A stretch of DNA of 64,000 nt, taken from assembly GCA_963989385.1 (NCBI GenBank), contig OZ022506.1, positions 62,879,434-62,943,433 of the forward strand, read 5' to 3'. Source of the DNA: Ctena decussata. Lineage: Eukaryota > Mollusca > Bivalvia > Lucinida > Lucinidae. Positions 12,082-23,316 of the stretch are shown here, piece after piece (the stretch's first letter is position 1; every line of letters starts with the position of its first letter). Below the pieces are notes generated by a model. The model saw nothing but the letters and a program-made list of their open reading frames with translations, made no database searches and had not been told where the DNA came from. Position numbers and translations under genes: made by a program.

Positions 12082-12402
12082 CAGTTCATTAGCGAAGAAT
12101 ATGAAGCGCTGGGAAAGGGAGATATGAAATTGAAATCTATGCTTGATGAGACAAAGGGCTACTATGAGAAGTGTGCTGAAGTTTGTTGGCAAATGGTACT
12201 TCTTGACCCCCCTGTGAAGATTGAATATCCTATTAAGCCTGGTGTCAAAATAGATACAGCCCGGTTCAGATTGTATGGAGGGAGTGGTGAGATACTGGAT
12301 TACGTCGTATGGCCACCAGTTGTAGTAGTAGATGGTGGACTTCTGGCAAAGGGTGTGGCCAAAGCCAAAAAGAATACTGCGCGCGCAGCAAAAAAGCCTT
12401 AG
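12082..12402 (+). CDS. Gene 1 terminal exon: MIEAP (SPATA18-like) C-terminal domain
   Basis: Begins after ATTTTACAG (AG at 12080-12081) in phase 0 and ends with TAG at 12400-12402 (107 codons plus stop set by 321 nt). The peptide starts QFISEEYEALGKGDM and contains CWQMVLLDPPVKIEY, then LDYVVWPPVVV and LLAKGVAKAKKN, with a basic tail (ARAAKKP). The order C-x-M-x2-x-PP-x-x-I, then an aromatic V-WP, then L-x-KG-x-A matches what I know of the C-terminal domain of mitochondria-eating protein, which acts in mitochondrial quality control in vertebrates. The whole four-exon model is about 229 residues, far shorter than vertebrate SPATA18 (over 500), so this would be a small family member keeping a short coiled coil and the C-terminal domain. 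Mitochondrial function here is inference. Confidence 0.7.
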   Translation, partial: QFISEEYEALGKGDMKLKSMLDETKGYYEKCAEVCWQMVLLDPPVKIEYPIKPGVKIDTARFRLYGGSGEILDYVVWPPVVVVDGGLLAKGVAKAKKNTARAAKKP

Positions 12403-12648
12403 CTGACTAGATACAAAAAAAAAGATAATACGATTAAGAGACCAGTTATCAGAACCTGACTATATAGTTGTTTTTTTTTTTTTTTTTTTTCGTCACTAGA
12501 AATGGTTTAGGCCTATATAACCACTAATTATAGGCTGTCTTTTGAATCCAACACCCTCGAAAAGTTATAGACTTTACATTAAGTGTATTTAAATGAATTT
12601 CAGGAATCATTTTAAGTGGTTGGTAGAATTCAGATCAGTATGCATTAC
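12403..12648 (+). other. Probable 3' untranslated region of gene 1
   Basis: Non-coding, with a T-run at 12471-12490. No AATAAA before the SINE; the first clear AATAAA downstream is at 13044-13049, beyond the SINE, so the native poly(A) site is uncertain. Confidence 0.35.
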
Positions 12649-12921
12649 AGCCGGGCCGCGTAGCGCAGACGGTAGGGCGCCTGACTCATAAGTCAGAGGT
12701 CCTGGGTTTGATACCAGGTCTGGCCACATACTTTCGTTTCTCCTTCGCTCATTCAAGAAGGGCAGTTGTCAGTTACCGGCGAAAGTATGCACATTAGTGC
12801 TGTTTAACCGCTTAGGAGGTCCAAACCTACCGAGGAATAGTGTGGTTAGGTTAACTGATCGTCCCGACATGGCCATAGCTGTTTACCGTGGACATAAAGC
12901 AACAAATCAATCAATCAATCG
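12649..12921 (+). mobile_element. SINE with tRNA-Met-like head and (AATC)n tail
   Basis: The head resembles elongator tRNA-Met (A-box TAGCGCAGACGG; anticodon loop CTCATAA with CAT; B-box-like GGTTTGATACC). It is followed by a body with GGCAGTTGTCAGTTACCGGC, TAACCGCTTAGGAGGTC and TGTGGTTAGGTTAACTGA, and a tail of ATCA/AATC repeats. It is flanked by perfect 11 bp direct duplications GTATGCATTAC (12638-12648 and 12922-12932). The head is not a functional tRNA: it is fused to the SINE body and the T-stem is imperfect. Other copies: 38421-38698 (full, minus) and 23609-23737 (5'-truncated, minus). Confidence 0.92.
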
Positions 12922-13069
12922 GTATGCATTACCTTTCAAAATAGGATTAGGGACTTTGTAAATTGAGTGATACCACAAGATAAAAGTGAGGCAATAGTAT
13001 GCTAAATTTAACAAATGTCACATTGTGATAACTGCATGCATGAAATAAATGTACGAAAGGACCTAAATG

Positions 13070-13790
13070 GTTTTAACCTCTTGAGTGCCACAACGTTATT
13101 ATGCCTGCGCTGTACTATTTGACGTTATTGTTTTCAGCGGCAACATCATCGAAAAATCACGCCATTGTAACGTCAGGCTGGCGGCGCACAGCTGTGAGGG
13201 TCGGTCTGTAAGTAACAGTTATGGGAAAATGCGCTGAATAAGTATATACATGTTTTCATACACAAGTAACATACAAATAACATATCACAAGATATTTGAA
13301 GCTATATTTTGATATGAGCGATAAGTCTGGTTGCATAATTAAAATAATGATAATAATAATAAAATTTATGATAAAAGAAACATATAGAATTATTCTATGT
13401 TTGGAAACATTAATTGTAATTTGTTTATTCATTTGTAGGTGTATTTGTATTATTGTGCATATTTAGATGGCTTAGCGCCGCTCCATAGCAAACTGTAATC
13501 CAAATTCAACTTTCCGTTGATAATGTAGCGCAAATTTGATCGCTCAAGGGTGGTTGATATTTTGATTTATCCCCTAACTAGAAAGCCGGAATTACTTGGA
13601 ACACTGACTCAGAAAGGCAGACAATTCTGAAGTGAAACTGGGCGAGTTGGATATAAAAAAATAAATTTGATTTTTGTGGATTTCATGGGTGTGTAAACAA
13701 CGCCAAGCAATCATAAAATTTCTAGAAGTACATCGTAAAATATCCATAGATTTTACGGTAAAATAGACGGGATGTGGCTGCCAATTCATT
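13070..13790 (+). repeat. Segmental duplicate, copy 1
   Basis: Starts AACCTCTTGAGTGCCACAACG and runs to the MITE start near 13733 and beyond. It matches 17757-18475 in the same orientation with scattered substitutions and small indels (shared GACGTTATTGTTTTCAGCGG, GTGAGGGTCGGTCTG, AATAATGATAATAATAAT, TTAGCGCCGCTCC, TTTGATCGCTCAAGGGTGG). No coding frame is preserved. Confidence 0.85.
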
Positions 13791-13925
13791 TACCGTTATT
13801 TTACGGGCGTCTGCCTGTAGAACATTTGTGGAAATAACGATGTGGTAGGGTTATGTTAACCGCCATTGCATAAACTTCCTGCTCAGTAACGGGCGAATTA
13901 TGCACCGCTTGTGAAGCTTTTGTTG
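13731..13925 (+). mobile_element. Composite fragment: MITE left half plus a Helentron-like 3' end
   Basis: Begins like the CACTGTAAAA MITE family (CCATAGATTTTACGGTAAAATA, GGCTGCCAATTCATTTACCG). It breaks off, and 13888-13922 reads AACGGGCGAATTATGCACCGCTTGTGAAGC-TTTTGTT in pieces, i.e. a relic of the 3' end seen at 49172-49209. Confidence 0.6.
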
Positions 13926-14137
13926 CACACTATTCCTGAGCATACACTAGTACATGTGTGTGGTGACAATGCCATGGCTATAGATCTGTCTGAGGGTACT
14001 GACTGGGGTTGAAACGGGCAACGGTTATATGCACTGCCCGCTTGCGGTGCTCATGTTGGCGATTCACTTTTTGATTTCGCAACTTTTTTGTGCTTCGCTA
14101 TGTGTATCTTGATAGTACATAGAGAAGTAGGGCTTCG

Positions 14138-14438
14138 TTTCCGTAGATTTTACGGTAGAATACCTGACAACCAGCTGCCAGTCCATTTTTTGTTATTTTT
14201 ACGGGCGTACATGTATGCCTGTCGAACATATTTTGAAATCTCGATATGGTAGAGTCATGTTAACTGACCGCACTCAAAAAGTGAAGGCCGAACAAATCAA
14301 TACCCGTCTTATTCTACCCTGCTCTGTGTGATGAAACCACCAATGTGTACGGGCGCCCGTAAAAATAACGGGAAATGGACTGGCAGATGGTTGCCAGGTA
14401 TTCTACCGTAAAATCTACAGACTTTTTTTTTACAGTGT
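14138..14438. mobile_element. MITE, CACTGTAAAA family
   Basis: About 300 bp with 70-80 bp inverted arms. Left: CCGTAGATTTTACGGTAGAA, ACCAGCTGCCAGTCCATTT, TTATTTTTACGGGCG. Right: the reverse complement, ending CTTTTTTTTTACAGTGT. The arms also contain short internal palindromes (GATTTTACGGT / ACCGTAAAATC). Other members: 13731, 15089, 18385, 18642, 19836. Confidence 0.85.
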
Positions 14439-14614
14439 ATAGATTTTGCTCTCAGCCAATTGTATTATTATCCAAATCTGTTTTTTACTTGCAATACATT
14501 TCGGGATGTGTTTCACAGTTGCTCCGATTTCCTTAATAGTTTTAAAGGATTGTACATCTGTACAATCAGATTGATATTTCCTGGTTTCAAGCAAAAAGAA
14601 AAGTTTAGAAAGAA

Positions 14615-14630
14615 ATAAAGAAAGAAAGAA

Positions 14631-14676
<46 letters not shown>
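14615..14676. repeat. Microsatellite (AAAG)n(CA)n
   Basis: GAAAGAAAGAAAG followed by about 18 CA units. It produces spurious cysteine/valine reading frames on the minus strand. Confidence 0.95.
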
Positions 14677-14680
<4 letters not shown>

Positions 14681-15088
14681 GTAGTTCTCTGCTGTATAAG
14701 AGGTTAGTACCTTTCCTGTGAAGCTACCATAAATGCTGAGTAAACAACCAACCATTCAAACTGCAAGCGGCTAAACATCCAACCGGGTTTGAACCTGCTA
14801 GTCTAGGGACAAAACCCGCTCCTGTCTAAGCTGTCGGGGCGAGATGCCCATGTCAGAGAGTAGCTTTCACCACCACCCAACCCCTTTTCCCCCACTCTAA
14901 AAGTTTTACCCACGGAAAAATGGCTATAATGTTTTGAGTAGAATCCAGCCTCCTCCACCCACACCTTACCCACCCCCACGAGAAATAAGCACTGCTGTAT
15001 GTGTTTTTGCAAAGCCGCCCCCCTCCCTACTCCCCCGCCGAACTGGATACCCTCCTGGTAATACGGTTACAGGAAAATAGACTATATA
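14677..15088. other. No feature seen
   Basis: C-rich low-complexity pieces (CCACCACCCAACCCC, CCCACCCCC) but no coding or repeat structure that I can support. Confidence 0.4.
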
Positions 15089-15397
15089 CATTGTAAAAAA
15101 TCCATAGATTTTACGGTAACCAGCTGCCAGACCATTTTCCATTATTTTTACGGGCGTTTGCCTGTAGAACATTTTTTTAAATCTCGATATGGTAGAGTTA
15201 TGTTAACTGGCCGTGCTCGAAAATACCTTTAAAGTGTTAAAGTGCTATATGACCAAAATAATACCTGTCTTATTCTACCCTGCTCTGCGTGATGATTTCG
15301 CCAATGTTTACGGGCGCCCGTAAAATTAACGGAAAATGGACTGGCAGCTGGTTGCCGGATAGTGTGCCGTAAATTTTACGTTTTTTTTGCCAGTGTA
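15089..15397. mobile_element. MITE, CACTGTAAAA family
   Basis: Begins CATTGTAAAAAATCCATAG and ends GTTTTTTTTGCCAGTGTA. Inverted arms carry ACCAGCTGCCAG / CTGGCAGCTGGTTGCC and TTTACGGGCG / CGCCCGTAAA. It shares the internal segment TCTCGATATGGTAGAGT with the copy at 14138. Confidence 0.85.
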
Positions 15398-17084
15398 GTT
15401 GAATTTGCTCCCTCCACACTCATGATAGTGAGCTCCAAAATTTGACACAGAAGTGCGAGTATGTGCCCGGAAAATACTGCCGGATAATACATGCTTGAAA
15501 CGCATACATGTGCTTACATGTATAAGTCCGTCGGGGAGATACAGCTAGGTACTTTCTCTCTGTCCGTGTCAGCGTGCGTACGCGGCCATGCGCATACCTT
15601 TGTACATGTGTATATTTGTAAGTTTATGCAAGCGTTCATTTATGCGTGCGCGCAGCGGACAGTTTGTACTGATGGATTTAGTGTTTCCCTTTCATACAGG
15701 GTTGGCTGGTTGTTTTGGATTTAAGGTAGACGGATACTGAATAAAAATATTGGTTCATTATACTAGCTGAATAGCCCACAGGGCTATAAAACATTTGGAT
15801 AAGAAAAAAAAACGTCTTGTTTTCCTAAAAAAATGTATTTGTACATACATTTTTACACATTTTTCATTTGAATCTATGTCTCTAGCACGTGGATGCACTT
15901 TCATTTCAGCAAATCATATAATCTTTAATATTAGGTTAGTTGAAAGAAAAAGGTAAGAAAAATTGGAATTATCTTGATAATAAGTATATTTTTACATTTT
16001 TTTTAAAAATGCAAGAAAATTGAATTTTATGAAAAACGTCACGAAAAATATAATTCAATCGATGGGGCATGCTTATGCATATTGTTTTAGTAAAACTTAC
16101 ATTGTATGATACATAATAAAACAAAACATTTCACCCTTTCGTTTCCTAGAATAACAATTCTTAAGTTCAACAATATCCCCAAAAAAGACTGCCCAAATTC
16201 TGCACCTGCTGCAAGCACAGCCGGTCCTTGCCCTGTTAATTATTTTCCTGTTGTTCCGGGTCTACCATAGAGTAATGCCTCAGAAATGCGCAGATGGAAT
16301 TGAATTTGTAAAGACCTTGATCCTAAGGAACAGGCTGATCTCGGCTTCCACTGTTTGTACAGACCTATGAGCCCGAAAACTAATAGACATTGTAAGTGTG
16401 TATTTATTCGACAGTTCATCGATTTCACCATGAACAATAACTCCGTTTGTGTTTTAACAAGTCAATACAGAGTTATTCTGTGTCTGAAGACCTTAACGAC
16501 TCTTTGAGAAAGTATTTCAGTCTATATTGAGCCGTCTCCCGGGAAGAAAATAGATAATGATAGGGGGGAGAAAAATGTTCAAACTACCCCCTACCTCACC
16601 TTCGGCAAGAACAATAGGCCCTTGCCCTTCTATTATCCAAACTGGTAGGACGCCCCGGCACAGAACGTCACTCAGCACCATCGCCCGACCATGATCAACC
16701 CCATGCAGGGAGTCCTGGGCTCAACTTCCATAGGGACACATTCCCGATTATTATCTTCAATCTATATAGGAAAATCCGCGCAGTGTGTCATGGGCTCAGG
16801 TAGTTTGTGATAGCAGTGATATGGCGTGAACCTTATGAAAGAGGCGAAACTGTACCTTAGGACACCGTAACGTGTCTGTTATGGTCTCGTACCCAGGGAC
16901 TGTGGCGACTGAACAAAATGCGCGTTCATCTGCGTGTTTGTTGGTCTACTTGTAAGCTGAAATGCATATTTGATAATTTGCATAACGTACTGTACATGTA
17001 CGTATGTATAGCGATATCGAGAAATCACACGGAAATGATTAAATTTTAAGTTATGCATACGAGTTTCCATGTGTCTGTATATTA
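15398..17084. other. No feature seen
   Basis: No protein-like exon, repeat family or RNA gene recognised. The short open frame 15491-15724 uses GTG/TG-rich sequence and has no splice support. Confidence 0.4.
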
Positions 17085-17400
17085 TCATAAAGGATAAATA
17101 AATAGAACGGCGAAGCAATGCAAATAAAACAATTACACCGTACCAGGGTAGACGTTTGAACACCCCCCGCGTTTGGCGCGACGTTACGTGACGTTAGTGG
17201 CGCCAAACGTTTCATTCTACTCTCCTCACATGACGTTATAAAAAATAACAACCCTTTAAAAGTCGATTTAGCGTCTATAAAAGCAACATTTTATATGTTT
17301 ATGAAACGACAGACTATTTTATAGAATGAAAAATATGTTTTCAACTATTTTTACGGAACCTTGGGACCGAATCACTCACACTTGAAAATGGACCAATGGT
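17085..17400 (+). repeat. Dispersed 0.32 kb repeat, copy 1
   Basis: Matches 21440-21755 in the same orientation (shared AAACAATTACACCGT, GACGTTAGTGGCGCCAAACG, CTACTCTCCTCACATGACGT, TTATGAAACGACA, GGGACCGAATCACTCACAC). Non-coding. It carries the symmetrical site at 17171-17208. Confidence 0.85.
17171..17208. promoter_or_regulatory. Symmetrical E2F/CRE-like site, copy 1
   Basis: GTTTGGCGC and GGCGCCAAAC are inverted around ACGTTACGTGACGT. TTTGGCGC fits the E2F consensus TTTSGCGC and TGACGT is a CRE half site. The arrangement is conserved at 21507-21544. Binding is inference. Confidence 0.35.
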
Positions 17401-17756
17401 CCATTTGGCACAGAACATGTTAATATCATAGTTGAATAAATCACTCATCATCGTCGGAGATCCAAAGGTAATTCATTACGTCACCTCCTTTATACCGCTG
17501 TGTACTTAAGCGGCTTTTTCGTCGTATGGATTTGGTAAGGATGACGTCATACGGATATTGCGTAATCAGCTACACAACCTGACATGTAGGTCAGGCACTA
17601 AGAAATGATTTTTGTATTTATACGATCAGAAAAGTTTAATTTAAGTTGCTTTAGAAAATGTTCCTGACAATCAATCTGCAACTTAGTTAAGACAGAACGA
17701 AATATGCCCAATATCATTGTAAAACAGATCTGTGAAATATTTTGTAAATGCAGATA

Positions 17757-18475
17757 TATTTAACCCTTTGAGTGCCACGACGTTATTATGTCTGCGCCGC
17801 ACTCTTTGACGTTATTGTTTTCAGCGGTAACGTCACCATAAAATGGCGCCATTGTTACGTCAGTCTGAAGGCGCGCAGCTGTGAGGGTCGGTCTGTGAGT
17901 AACATTTATGGGGAAAAATACGCTGAATAAGTTTTCACATGTTTTCATACACAAGTAACATATCACTAGATATTTGTAGCTATATTTTGATATGAGCATA
18001 AGTTTGTTTGCAAAATTAAAATAATGATAATGATAATAAATAATAATGATAAAAGAAACAGATTGGGTCATTCTATATGTTTGGAAACATTTACTGTACT
18101 TTGTTTACTCATTCATATTGAGCATGTTGAGAAGGCTTAGCGCCGCTCCGTAGCAAACTATAATCCCAACTCAATTTGGCGCAAATTTGATCGCTCAAGG
18201 GTGGAAACGTTGTTGATATTTTGATTTATCTCCTAACCAGAAACCTGGAAGTACTTGGAGCACTGACTAAGTATGGCAGAAAATTCTGAGGTGAGACTGG
18301 GCGAGATTGAATAAACAAATAATTTTTTTTTTTGATTTCATGGATGTGTAAACAACGTCAAGTAATCATAAAACTTCTAGAAGTACACTGTAAAAACAAT
18401 CCATAGATTTTACGGCAAAATACCCGGAATCTGGCTGCCAGTTCATTTACCATTGTTTTTACGGGTGTCTGCCTG
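17757..18475 (+). repeat. Segmental duplicate, copy 2
   Basis: Second copy of 13070-13790, about 4.7 kb downstream in direct orientation. Both copies carry the start of the CACTGTAAAA MITE at the corresponding place (13733 and 18386), after ATCATAAAA-TTCTAGAAGTACA. Confidence 0.85.
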
Positions 18476-18641
18476 TAGAACATTTGTGGAAACAACGATG
18501 TGGTACGGTTATGGTAATTGACAGCACTTGGAAATACATTGATAGCTGAAGGGCTACATGATAAGGAAAATACCCGTCATATTCTATCCTATTCTGCCTG
18601 ATTTTTCGTGCAAAAGTTTACGTGCGCCAATTATTTACCGT
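18385..18641. mobile_element. MITE, CACTGTAAAA family, right end decayed
   Basis: Starts ACACTGTAAAAACAATCCATAG with the standard left arm (GATTTTACGG, CTGGCTGCCAGTTCATTTACC, TTTACGGGTG). The right arm is reduced to TTTACGTGCGCCAATTATTTACCG before the next copy begins at 18642. Confidence 0.75.
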
Positions 18642-18970
18642 ACACTGTAAAAAATCCGTAGATTTTTTACGGTAGAATAACTGGAAACCAGATGCCAGTC
18701 CATTCCCCGTTATTTTTACGAGAGCTCGTAAAAATTGGCAGGAATTATCAAGCAGAGTAGGATAGAATGGAGCAGGTTTTGCTTCAGTCCTAGTGCCCTT
18801 TAACACTTTAAAGGCATTTCTAGTGAGGCCAGTAATAAAACATAACACTGCCATTTCGTTATTTCCAATAATGTTCTGCAGGCAAACACCCGTAAAAATA
18901 ACGGCGAATGTACTTGCAGCCGGTTGTCAGTTATTCTACCGTAAAATCTACGGATTTTTTTTACAGTGTA
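18642..18970. mobile_element. MITE, CACTGTAAAA family, complete copy
   Basis: Starts CACTGTAAAAAATCCGTAG and ends ATCTACGGATTTTTTTTACAGTGTA. Inverted arms of about 80 bp; its middle segment is inverted relative to the copy at 15089. A further partial end (ATCTACGGATTATTTCCAGTGTA) follows at 18971-18995. Confidence 0.85.
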
Positions 18971-19144
18971 GAATCTACGGATTATTTCCAGTGTAAAAGT
19001 AAACGTAATACCGGCTTTATTCCGTTTGTGACTGAATAGCCGGGAGATCATGCAATAAATGTCACAATTATCAAAATTATTTCTTATAATCAGACATATA
19101 AATTATTTGCCTGCCAATTTGAAAGTGTTAGCAAATAACGATTA

Positions 19145-19204
19145 CTTTTTTATTATTATTATTTTATTTTTTCTCTTTTTTATTATTATTATTTTATTTT
19201 TTCT
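19145..19204 (+). repeat. 30 bp T-rich unit repeated twice
   Basis: CTTTTTTATTATTATTATTT plus TATTTTTTCT is repeated head to tail with no visible difference. Confidence 0.9.
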
Positions 19205-19835
19205 CTTCCTTTCTATCTTGTCTAAAAGCAAATCGTTACGTCATTTATACTTGATATTGATGGTTGCCCCGTCCTCATCCCCCCACCCCCTCGGCGTATC
19301 AGATAATCAGATACGCACAACTCCAACAATTTTATTATTGAAATTTTGCATGATATTCTTGATGGTCTGAGGAAGTCGGAACAGAACGCTCATCATGTCA
19401 AATTCGATAGCTCATGGCCATACAAGAATATATTTTAATTTAGGCTGAACTATTTCTTCGCAGATTATCGGAGCCTTTTCTTCATGGAGTATCGAACCTT
19501 CATTCGGCTGTTGTACAGGTTACCCTGACTACTCAGAATAGCACTTTTCGATCCGGAATTCCTGATTTATTGATCTATACATCGTTTTATCTTTTTTTTT
19601 TATTTTGGTAAATTTTACTCCAACATTTGACATTTTCAGATGGTGTGTGTGGTTGTGAGAGATGGGGTGTGGCGGTTCATTTGCAAACGGCAATACTTAG
19701 ACTGGGAAACACGCACATTTTAAGAGATGTGGTCGCCCTGGATATTTAGATCCTGTAACGCATGAGACAGGAAAGTTATCACCGTTTCGCAGAGAACATA
19801 TAGGCAAAGACAAGCTTGTCAAAGAAAAGAGTTGA

Positions 19836-20154
19836 CCCGTAAAAAAATCCGAAGATTTTACGGTAGAATACCGGGAACCAGCTGCCAGCCCATTTCCCGT
19901 TATTTTTACGGGTGCCCGTAAACATTGGCGGAATCATCACGTAGAGTAGGGAAGAATAAGACAGGTGTTGTTTTGGTCACATAGCCCTTCAACACTTTAA
20001 AGGATGGAGTGCGGTCAGTTAGCATAAGTCTACCAAATCGAGATTTCTAAAAAATGTTTTACAGACAGACGCCAGTAAAATTAACGGGAAATGGACTAGC
20101 AGCTGGTTGCCAGGTATTCTACCGTCAAATCTAAGGAATTGTTTTTACAGTGTA
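19836..20154. mobile_element. MITE, CACTGTAAAA family
   Basis: Left arm CCGTAAAAAAATCCGAAGATTTTACGGTAG with GAACCAGCTGCCAGCCCATT. Right arm ATGGACTAGCAGCTGGTTGCC, ATTCTACCG and GTTTTTACAGTGTA. About 319 bp; the middle matches the copy at 18642. Confidence 0.85.
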
Positions 20155-20381
20155 TGCTTTTTCCTAGGCCATTGCTTACCGCATCATGGCCTTCCCTATC
20201 TATATCCTACATTCCATCAATTCGACCGCCAGTTTTTAAACAAATCCCACTATATACCAAATTTTCTAATAGCCAATTTCTGGTGGGGTGAGGGCGTGGT
20301 GGGAAGACTATGGGAAAAAAGTGGCTCTAAAAGATTCGAACAATACACTCCATTGTCTTTCTTCCTATAGACATATTTCGA

Positions 20382-20384
20382 AGT

Positions 20385-20415
<31 letters not shown>

Positions 20416-20429
20416 GTGAGGGGGGGGGT
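20382..20429. repeat. Microsatellite (GT)n followed by a G-run
   Basis: About 9 GT units followed by a long G-run interrupted once by TGA. The rest of 20155-20381 shows no feature. Confidence 0.95.
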
Positions 20430-21439
20430 TACTTTCTGAACTCTCTGACAGATCTTCCAAAACACAAAACGTATAGGAAATGCAAGAAAATTATAATTAT
20501 AGTAATTGTCTTTGATTTTTCGTGATAAATTTCCACCAACACTGCTGTTCCGGAAATATTTCTTCCGGAAATATTACTATAAAATGCAATCTTGACACCC
20601 CCCCCCCCCTCCCACACACACACTCATACATATACCCCGACTGCCACAGAAATATGGACTATATAGGAAATTCCCGCAGGAAAAGATCTCCTAGACCTAT
20701 TTTAGCATAACCGTCTTAACCTTTCAGTAGATTTACCCCGGCGGTTACATGAACATGTCTAGACTTTGCTCCCTTGCATGTCATAGGAGGGCTGTCCGAT
20801 GTTAAAACAGAAATAAAAAAAAATATTTGAACGAAAAAAATACCGCCCGATAAAAAAAGAATGTGTCTTCCTTCTTTCCATCAAATTTCTTTATTTGTAT
20901 TTATTTCTTTTTGGGTTTTGTTTTGGGGAGAATATCCAAAACGAAAGATCGAGATAGGTTGCCATGTTTGTCCTGAAAAATTTTCATCAGGTATTTTTTT
21001 CTGAAAATGCTCATAATATATAAACGTATCCATACCAATTTTAGTGCGATAGACGCGCGTTTCTGTATTTAACTTCTCCAGTGTCGCTAAACCCCAAAAG
21101 TTTGAAAGAAAAGAGATGATGGGCAGGTCTCGGCAGGCAACGAGAATTCCCTATTGTCGCATTCCGCGGGACACATTAGCTGCAGACATCAGGTAAGAGA
21201 CGCCTACGTATTAACTCGCGAGCGCAGGCGTCCCCCATCGAGCCACCTCAGTCCCTGTGTCTCGAGAAAAGCGACAGACAAGGAAAGAGATGTTCGATGC
21301 AGCAAGAACCCGCAAAAAGCCAAAACAGTTCAAAAGAATGGAAGCCAAACTCAGCTAAGATTCTTGTCGCTATGATAAGTTTGTCTTAGTTTTAGAAGAA
21401 TTTAGAAATTTTACCAAATAACATAAAAGACAATCAAAT
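20430..21439. other. No supported feature
   Basis: A CAG|GTAAGA string at 21189-21197 follows an open stretch (21154-21191) and could be a splice donor, but no partner exon or homology supports it. Confidence 0.35.
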
Positions 21440-21755
21440 GAAACGGCGACACAATGCAATTAAAACAATTACACCGTTCCAGTGTAAACGTTTGAACATC
21501 CCCCGCGTTTGGCGCTACGTTACGTGACGTTAGTGGCGCCAAACGTTTCATTTTACTCTCCTCACATGACGTAATCAAAAATAACAACCCTTCAAAAGAC
21601 GATTTTAGCGTCTATAAACATGATAAAAGCAATAATTTATATATTTATGAAACGACATACTATTTTATAAAAAAAAAAAAAAAACGTTATGTTTTCAATT
21701 ATTTTACGGAATTTTGGGACCGAATCACTCACACTAGAATTTGGCACAGAACATG
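21440..21755 (+). repeat. Dispersed 0.32 kb repeat, copy 2
   Basis: Second copy of 17085-17400, including the symmetrical GTTTGGCGC...GGCGCCAAAC site. It carries an A-run at 21669-21684 that is absent from copy 1. Confidence 0.85.
21507..21544. promoter_or_regulatory. Symmetrical E2F/CRE-like site, copy 2
   Basis: Same 38 bp layout as 17171-17208 with one visible difference (GGCGCT instead of GGCGCG after the first arm), although the flanking repeat has diverged more. Confidence 0.35.
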
Positions 21756-22760
21756 TTAAGAAAAACTTTCAGATAAAAAGTTGTTTACTTGTCACGCGCA
21801 GTTTCCCACAATGTCTCGTAAGTAATACTTTCGTGTACGTAAATTTGCCTACATACCGTGTTTATGTCATTTTAGGGTGTTAGAAAATCAAAGAAGAATT
21901 TCATATTACATTATACTGTTTGGTATCTATTGCCTCTGTTTCCACCAAACTTCCTCCGTGCATGCATCTGAACATTATGAGGCCGTGCGTGAAAGTAGAC
22001 AACCATGTCTTACTTATAATTGAAAAGCCTCTGTGGTTCCTATATTAAAAGCCGCTTTCTCAGAGTTGAAAACAATACAGATAATACACAAACTTGTTCT
22101 TCCTTGTATACTCTTTATAGTAAAGGAGGGGATGACCTATATTTCATGGTCCATTGATTTTGCTGCAAAATTCTAATACTATGTCATGGTTTTGCATTAT
22201 AGCCTAGGTTCATGGTTTATGTTTACAGCGTGACTGACCTCATTTTGTTTAGGCCAGTGCGACCTGTATTTCTTGGTCCGGTGACTTTAGTCAATTTCTC
22301 TAACACTTTTTACGGACTTTCATCATACTTGAGTTAGTGCATAGGGCTGACACTATGATTGACCTCATACGTGTACTTATTGTGAAAGGTGAAATATCAC
22401 TGTCGGAAATAAATTGTTCACTACATTATTGTAGCTATGGGTTATTCTTAAAACATGGTTGGCCATTAAAATAACAAAAAGAGCCAGAAAAGAATTGGAA
22501 CCATTTTGAATACAAATATTTAGCTTGAACGTAAGGCTAGATGAATTCGTTTTCTTTTTTCTTTTTTTTTTTGTTGTTGTTGTTGCTGTTTTTTTTTTCT
22601 TCTTCTTCTTCTTCTTCTTTTTGCGTTGACCTTTAGCAGAACTAAACTACGATTAATATTTTAGGCGTCCCATTTTTTAAAAGCGGACTCTTCATGTGCC
22701 GGTGAAGAGATAATGAGTATTCAAAGTTTTTCATGGATACCTGTAACTATGTTTCATTTT
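21756..22760. other. No gene seen; short T/TTC/TTG low-complexity run
   Basis: A T-rich run with (TTG)n and (TTC)n lies at 22547-22621. Nothing coding recognised. Confidence 0.4.
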
Positions 22761-23316
22761 AACTCACCTGAGCCAGTGGCTCCGGGGGAAGCTTATAGGA
22801 TGGTAAGGCTCTGTCGTCGGACGGTCCGTCCGTCGTCCGTCCGTCAACATTTTCAAAAGACTTCTACTCGGAAATCGCTGGGCCGATAGTAACCGAATTT
22901 CATGTACAGCCTCTAGGGGGCGGGGGAACGAAAAGTTGTTCCACCGGTCCTGGTCACATGAACAACATGGCTGCCACGCCCATATATGATAAAAATCTTT
23001 AAAATTCTTCTGCTCCAGAACCAATAGGCCGATGGCTTCAAATCGTGGTACATGTATGTAGCATCGGGTAAGTAAGTACTACCAAGATTGTTCAAATTAT
23101 GACCTTGATATGACCGAGACCTCTTTTAATATAAGGTCAAATTTGCTTTCTGTAGCTTTTATATGGAAAAATGCTAGAACATAAGATTTCGTGGAAACTA
23201 TTGAGGAGTTTGACCTGAAAATTGGTATATACAGTCATCCTAATGAGTACATAAAAATCTATGCGTAAAAGAGGTCAAGGTCATTCTTTGAACTTTGATC
23301 CTGGTCTGTCACATTT

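Noticed and set aside
12650..12726. tRNA-Met gene
   Set aside because: It has A- and B-box-like text and a CAT anticodon loop, but is continuous with a SINE body and tail bounded by an 11 bp duplication. It is a SINE head, as are the tRNA-like pieces at 34935, 38630, 59745 and 62220.
14430..14755. Cysteine/valine-rich reading frames
   Set aside because: They translate the (CA)n microsatellite; the same applies near 36411-36624 and 20250-20465.
22800..22850. Short spaced repeats as a CRISPR array
   Set aside because: GTCCGTCCGTCC tracts are simple repeats near the 5' ends of eukaryotic elements; no spacer-repeat structure.
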